Assembly (NCBI GenBank): GCA_949825025.1
Contig: OX463787.1
Coordinates: 3,286,001 to 3,350,000, forward strand
DNA: 64,000 nt
Reading direction: 5' to 3'
Source of the DNA: Siphlonurus alternatus
Lineage: Eukaryota; Arthropoda; Insecta; Ephemeroptera; Siphlonuridae
Shown: positions 59,684 through 64,000 of the stretch, in pieces
Layout of the letters: each line of letters begins with the position of its first letter
Position numbering within the stretch: position 1 is the first letter of the stretch
Translations under genes and position numbers: made by a program
The notes under the pieces: model-generated
The model's input: only the letters and a program-made list of their open reading frames with translations
The model's database searches: none
What the model was told of the DNA's origin: nothing

Positions 59684-62600
59684 TCTATTTATTTATTTTT
59701 GAAATTTTCTTATATTTACATTTTTTTTTAATTTATTCACATTTTCTTTCTATACTGTAAAATCAAAATTACAGTACATACCAAATTATATTTATATTAC
59801 AAAGAAATAAATTCACATAATATAAAAACCTTGCTCATTGATAAATTTTCAAATTGTATTTTTAATAACACTGTTTCAGTACAATTTTTTTTAAACAATT
59901 CAAATTATTCCCTCCATTTTTAAAGCTGACAGTGATAACATTTTCACAGTTCTTGACCCACAAACAGTGTTGTGGTTTATTTGTTTATCAAAACATATCC
60001 TCTTTATTACACTTTAGTATGTGGTGAGACTTACAGCAAATCTGTGTGATTTATATTAACATGTAATCAAGGTGTTATACAATGTTCTTCTTTTTAAGTT
60101 CATTTAAAATGCATAAAGATTTGATACTTGTAAGTAAATATTATAATTAAAGGATAATTAATAATTATGAATGTTGATCAAAATGAACACTCCTTTTCCT
60201 TTCTTATGTCCTTGTATGCTATAATTTTACAGCTCTACAGTATTTATGTTTTAATTATATTGTCTAAGTTAAAATATTATGCTGTCGAAACACATATACA
60301 TGTAAAATGCATAAGGAGATTTTTTTTTTCTGATAATAAGAGTACCTAATAGTTTTATTGTATTTAAAGATAATTTAAAATAAAATTCACAATAATGTTT
60401 AATATTAATATCAAATCTTTCTTTTAATCTTAACATTTTGCCGTTACCAGCGCTATATATTTATCATGCATTAATTTTTGTAAAAAAATATCCTCAGTAT
60501 TTTGGCCATAATAATATAAATCACTCCTATAATACTAGATATAAAGATTTGTTTTCCCCTGCTATTCATAGAACATCGGCGTATGAAAATGGACCGCATT
60601 ATTGTTTCCAAAAATTGTATAATAATCTCCCTAGCCATTTAAAAAGTGAAAGTGATATTGTGCACTTCAAAAAGAAGATTAAACTGCATTTACTGGCTAT
60701 GAACATATATAGAATGGACGATTATTTTAAATGAATTTCAAATGTATTTTTGTTGACATATCTTTGGAAGATGAATAAAATTTGAATTGAATTTGAATTG
60801 AATTGAATTAATTATAATATAACTAAATAATGAAAAGATTGTTTCTTCCAATGGAGTACCGACCTCAAATTTTTTTATTGCAGAAATGGATAGAGGGTGC
60901 AAAAATATGCTACTCTGAATTTTTTCAGATTTTTCTGAGACCGCGAACTATTTTTAAAAAATTATTGAAAGTCCGTTTTATGACGTCAAGGGTGTTAAAG
61001 TCCTATCCTTTTCTTAAGGAGAGGCGCCTCGTGACGTCATCAAAATGGACTTTCAATATTTTTTTAAAAATAGTTCTCAGTCTCAGAAAAATCTGAAAAA
61101 ATTCGAAGTAGCATAATTTGGTACTCTATTCATTTCTGTAATAAAAATTTTGAGGTCGATACTCCATTTTAAAATAATGTTTTTAGATATGTTATCATTA
61201 CATCAAGAATGTACTCAGATAACATATGTACATATTTACTTCTTTGGCTTTAGTTGCTTAAATAAGCATTTTATGAGAAAATTGTAATGTCTTCAATTTA
61301 TCTGCAACTTTATTCAAACAGCACTGTAATTCATAGCCATGACAACAAAATCCTTAATGATATTGATGAAGTTTTATATTTTCGTTGTATTGATGGTCTA
61401 ATAGTATTATTTCAAGTAATGGAGTATCGACCTCAATGTTTTTATTGCAGAAATGGATAGAGGGTGCAAAGTTATGCTACCCTGATTTTTTTTTTTAGAG
61501 TCCGGGAAGTATTTTTAAAAAATTATTGAAAGTCCTTTTTGTGACGTCACGAGACGCCGCTCCTTAAGAAAAAGATAGGACTTGCCGCCGCGTGACGTCA
61601 CAAAAAGAACTTTCAATAATTTTTTTAAAAATACTTCCCGGGCTCTAAAATATCTGAAAAAAAATCAGGGTAGCATAACTTTGCACCCTCTATCGATCCA
61701 TAACTGCAATAAAAAAAAAAAAATTGAGGTCGATACTCCATTATAGGTTCAATAGTATTATTTCAAGTAATTGCTTCAATTCAAATGTTCTGGATAAATA
61801 TTCAGTGTAAATTAAAAGGATAAAATACTATTAAACTTTTTCTTAAAAAATAGTATCAATAGTAGTATGATCACAAAATACGGAATACAAAATTACAAAA
61901 CTCCTCTATATGCAGCAAGAAATCAAGAAATGTTTACTTCAAAATGGATAATGCATTTTGGTACAAAGTGTGTTGTGATTGGTTCCAGGTTGGAGGTAGT
62001 AAGTTCTACTCTGGTTCTAAGGAGCCAATAGGAGCGCAGGAGAAGTCAGATCCTACAAAGGAGGAGCGTGAATCTCTCCCACCTCTACTTTCCAGTGAGT
62101 ACTAAAACTTAACGTTAATAAAATTTGTCACTAAAATATCATTATCACCCTTATGTACATAGTATTTAAGGGTCATATTCCCATTTTTTTTTTTTTGTAA
62201 TTTTCTGAAATGAATTATGAGAAGTCAAATTAGTTCCACTGAAAACTAAATTATAAAATTATTTCCAGTTTAGAAAAGCAAATAAAAAGTAAACTCCTAT
62301 TTTTCTCATCACTCGATTTAATCACATGGCATTTGCCTTTTTTTGAAGAGAAAGAAAAAAAAATCAGTAACAGTAAAAAACTTATTATTACATTTTTATT
62401 GTGGCTTGTTCTATATATTTTCTATGAACAGTTTTAGAAATTTGTCCCCATTTATTTAGGCTAAGCTAGAGCTTGATAAAGGAAATAGATATAAGATATT
62501 GAGCAATAGTAAACATAAAATAAGATAAGCAGTGAAAAAAAAAAAGTTTTTTTAATGTCATTGACATCTCTACTTTTTTTTTTAAAAGTTGTTATAAGAT

Positions 62601-63611
62601 TACATATTTTTCATATACTGTATGTTTTTTATTTGTATCATTTTGGTTAAAAAAGCTGCTGTCCTTTTTGAAAATCATTGTCTTTCGGCTGTATTAATGT
62701 CAGAATTAAGTCTACTTTAGTATTAAATGCATCTAAACATAATCATAAGAGTAAGGGAGTATCGACCTCAATTTTTTTATTGCAGAAATGGATAGAGCGT
62801 GCAAAGTTATGCTATCCTGATTTTTTTCAGATTTTTTTGAGCTCGGGAAGTATTTTTAAAAAATTATTGAAAGTCCTTTTTGTGACGTCACGCGGCGACA
62901 AGTCCTATCTTTTTCTTAAGAAGCGGCGTCTTGTGACGTCACGAAAAGGACTTTCAATAATTTTTTAAAAATAGTTCCTGGTCTCAAAAAAATCTGAAAA
63001 AAATCAGGGTAGCATAACTTTGCACCCTCTATCCATTTCTGCAATAAAAAAAAATTGAGGTCGATACTCCATTGTGTCATAATTTTTTTCATAGTTATCA
63101 AAAATGCATTCTGAGACTCCTATAAGAGCCGGGAAAATTTTCTCCATAAGCTACCATGTGAGAACATTTGATTTTTCTTTTTCTCCTAAACTATTAAAGC
63201 TATTAATTTGAAACCATCTCCTACCCCTTCCATTTAAAGGTCTTATGATAATGAATCAAGAACTTATTTTCCTCTAAAAAATAATTCTTAATACCAAAAA
63301 AACGCAATTTCAACTTTTTTTTTTTTTTTTTTACATAGATTTGGATAGGATGATGGGAATACTGCAAAAACAGAAAAACAGCTGACTCAAAGCTTCTATT
63401 CAGTAAATAATTTAATCCCTCTACCTCAATTATGATCCACCAGGCCTCGACGAGGGTACAGTGTTCAACGGAGTGGCGTACCTCGGAGCTGCGACCATCA
63501 ACGCCCCCAAGAGTGAGGCTGAGATCCACCGCAATATGGCGGTACTGAACCGAGAGCAGGCGCCCGACCAGTGCATCCGCGTGAGCGTTAGGGTGCCGAG
63601 CTGCTCAGCAG
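58606..63611 (+). CDS. RabGAP1: RabGAP1 / GAPCenA, 5' part (runs off window)
   Basis: Coding exons 58606-58845, 61989-62094 and 63444-63611 join in phase (0, 1) to give 171 residues and one base of the next codon. The acidic, disordered N-terminus (MEDSSSVKSNDS) is followed from about residue 118 by the start of the PTB/PID domain. Key motifs are DEGTVFNGVAYLGAATINAPKS at 118 onward (21-residue block, shortened here to TVFNGVAYLG and INAPKSEAEI) and IRVSVRVPSCSAG at the end. Vertebrate RABGAP1 begins its PTB domain with a TVFNGV-YLG motif. The family has PTB, kinesin-like and Rab GTPase-activating TBC domains and acts on endosomal or centrosomal Rabs. The TBC domain would lie beyond the window. 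The ATG follows an acceptor at 58602, implying a 5' UTR exon. The last donor (CAG|GTAGTC) is weak. Confidence 0.85.
58861..59080. repeat. Inverted-repeat element, family T
   Basis: GACACAGTTGGGCACAGTTA is the complement of TAACTGTGCCCAACTGTGCC but for one base. It begins 15 bp after the RabGAP1 exon 1 donor. Confidence 0.75.
59081..59605. other. RabGAP1 intron 1, nothing recognised in this part
   Basis: No supported feature. Confidence 0.45.
59606..59699. repeat. (TTTA)n microsatellite
   Basis: About 23 units with one TCTA variant. Not protein-coding despite the long open frame it creates. Confidence 0.95.
59700..60436. other. RabGAP1 intron 1, nothing recognised in this part
   Basis: AT-rich; no supported feature. 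Confidence 0.45.
60437..60808 (+). mobile_element. 3' end of a non-LTR retrotransposon (RT C-terminus)
   Basis: An uninterrupted frame to the TGA at 60732-60734 contains LYIYHALIFVKK, HSYNTRYKD, HRTSAYENGPHY and KLYNNLPSHLK, a pattern common at the C-terminus of LINE reverse transcriptases (CR1/L2/Jockey-like). A short UTR and a microsatellite-like tail of TTGAATTGAA units follow. The 5' part is absent, typical of incomplete reverse transcription. Not a host gene. Confidence 0.7.
60850..61168. repeat. MITE family B, copy 4
   Basis: AATGGAGTACCGACCTCAAA and TTTTGAGGTCGATACTCCATT are the ends. More diverged internally; TGACGTCA is kept at both places (TGACGTCAAG, TGACGTCATC). Confidence 0.85.
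61418..61742. repeat. MITE family B, copy 5, flanked by 21-bp direct repeats
   Basis: AATGGAGTATCGACCTCAAT and ATTGAGGTCGATACTCCATT. The 21-bp sequence starting AATAGTATTATTTCAAGTAA occurs at 61400-61420 and again at 61751-61771. Confidence 0.85.
62095..62754. other. RabGAP1 intron 2, nothing recognised in this part
   Basis: AT-rich; no supported feature. Confidence 0.45.
62755..63073. repeat. MITE family B, copy 6
   Basis: GGGAGTATCGACCTCAATTT and AAATTGAGGTCGATACTCCATT. TGACGTCA in both arms; a reading frame stays open through both strands. Confidence 0.85.
63074..63443. other. RabGAP1 intron 2, last part
   Basis: No supported feature; ends in the acceptor ATCCACCAG before exon 3. Confidence 0.4.
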
Positions 63612-63671
63612 GTAGTCTTCACGGTACAACACTTTCCTTCTAGGACCCTAGCAACCTCATGTAGCAGTAGT

Positions 63672-63790
63672 TTGGACAACTTGCATGACGTTTTTTATTG
63701 CAGAAAAGAGGGTACTAAACTTTTACTATTAATGTTACTCTGATTTTTTTCAAACTTTTTAGAGACTGGAAACTATTTTTAAAAAAGTGG
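63672..63790. repeat. Family A MITE, left half only
   Basis: TTGGACAACTTGCATGACGT then TTTTTTATTGCAGAAAAGAG and the arm to GGAAACTATTTTTAAAAAAG. Cut where the next repeat starts. Confidence 0.7.
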
Positions 63791-64000
63791 TTGGTTGGTT
63801 GGTTACCAATGGCGGAACTTGTTTTTCAACATTGTTCACAGTGCTCTCTGGGGCTCCTAATACCCAGTCTGCACGCCAGACAGTTAAGTACCGTTTTTTA
63901 GCGGGGCACGTATGTTGTTTGCACAACATTCCGCGGTCTTAATCACCCCAGCGGAGTATAGACAGCCGTAAGCTGCCTTCCTCCTACCAACTTTACTTTA
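63791..64000. repeat. Unclassified repeat with (TTGG)n end, cut by window
   Basis: TTGGTTGGTTGG joins a GC-richer, unique-looking body (CTCTCTGGGGCTCCTAATAC, CGCGGTCTTAATCACCCC). It replaces the right half of a MITE, so it looks like an insertion, possibly a minus-strand SINE with a CCAA-type tail. Confidence 0.35.

Noticed and set aside
59484..59760. Hydrophobic small proteins
   Set aside because: These frames are translations of a TTTA microsatellite (repeated YLFI/LFIY).
63461..63643. Short protein ending shortly after the PTB start
   Set aside because: The C-terminal part past 63611 is intron read-through; the PTB domain continues in later exons outside the window.

Overview
This window is AT-rich nuclear DNA from an animal, almost certainly an arthropod and most likely an insect. 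The main reason is a clip-domain serine protease homologue, an arthropod family, together with GT-AG introns and very many short inverted-repeat elements. I cannot name the species from the sequence.

Four genes can be reconstructed exon by exon with matching splice phases. (1) + strand, 3045-17511: a secreted, catalytically dead serine protease homologue with three clip domains and a long Q/P-rich linker, resembling scarface. A TATA/Inr core promoter and 5' UTR exon lie at 2131-2193 and a poly(A) signal at 17998. (2) + strand, 19822-35391: a complete PARP1 of 20 coding exons and 1012 residues, with zinc fingers 1-3, BRCT, WGR, helical regulatory and ART domains, and the H862-Y896-E989 triad. 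Its 3' UTR appears to contain an intron. (3) - strand, 56593 down to 40476: a complete SMYD4-type gene of 11 coding exons and 688 residues, with TPR, split SET and MYND. It is tail-to-tail with PARP1. (4) + strand, from 58606: the 5' part of RabGAP1/GAPCenA, three coding exons reaching into the PTB domain and running off the right edge.

The genes are unrelated in function (extracellular SPH, DNA-damage signalling, lysine methyltransferase-like protein, Rab GTPase control) and show no sign of being co-regulated as a pathway.

Introns and spacers are packed with non-autonomous elements. The commonest are three related MITE families (called A, B and F here) that share terminal modules. There is also a TTAA-flanked group, several TA-flanked palindromes, 5S-rRNA-headed SINEs and a truncated non-LTR retrotransposon. 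The most unusual object is a 2.7-kb element in an SMYD4 intron (about 47597-50340): terminal inverted repeats of about 145 bp enclose 15 tandem copies of a 167-bp satellite. Other points of interest are MITE ends that read as a splice acceptor on one strand and a poly(A) signal on the other, CTCF-like and CRE motifs carried by MITEs, a duplicated in-frame splice acceptor in PARP1, and nearly perfect palindromes with arms of about 190 bp.
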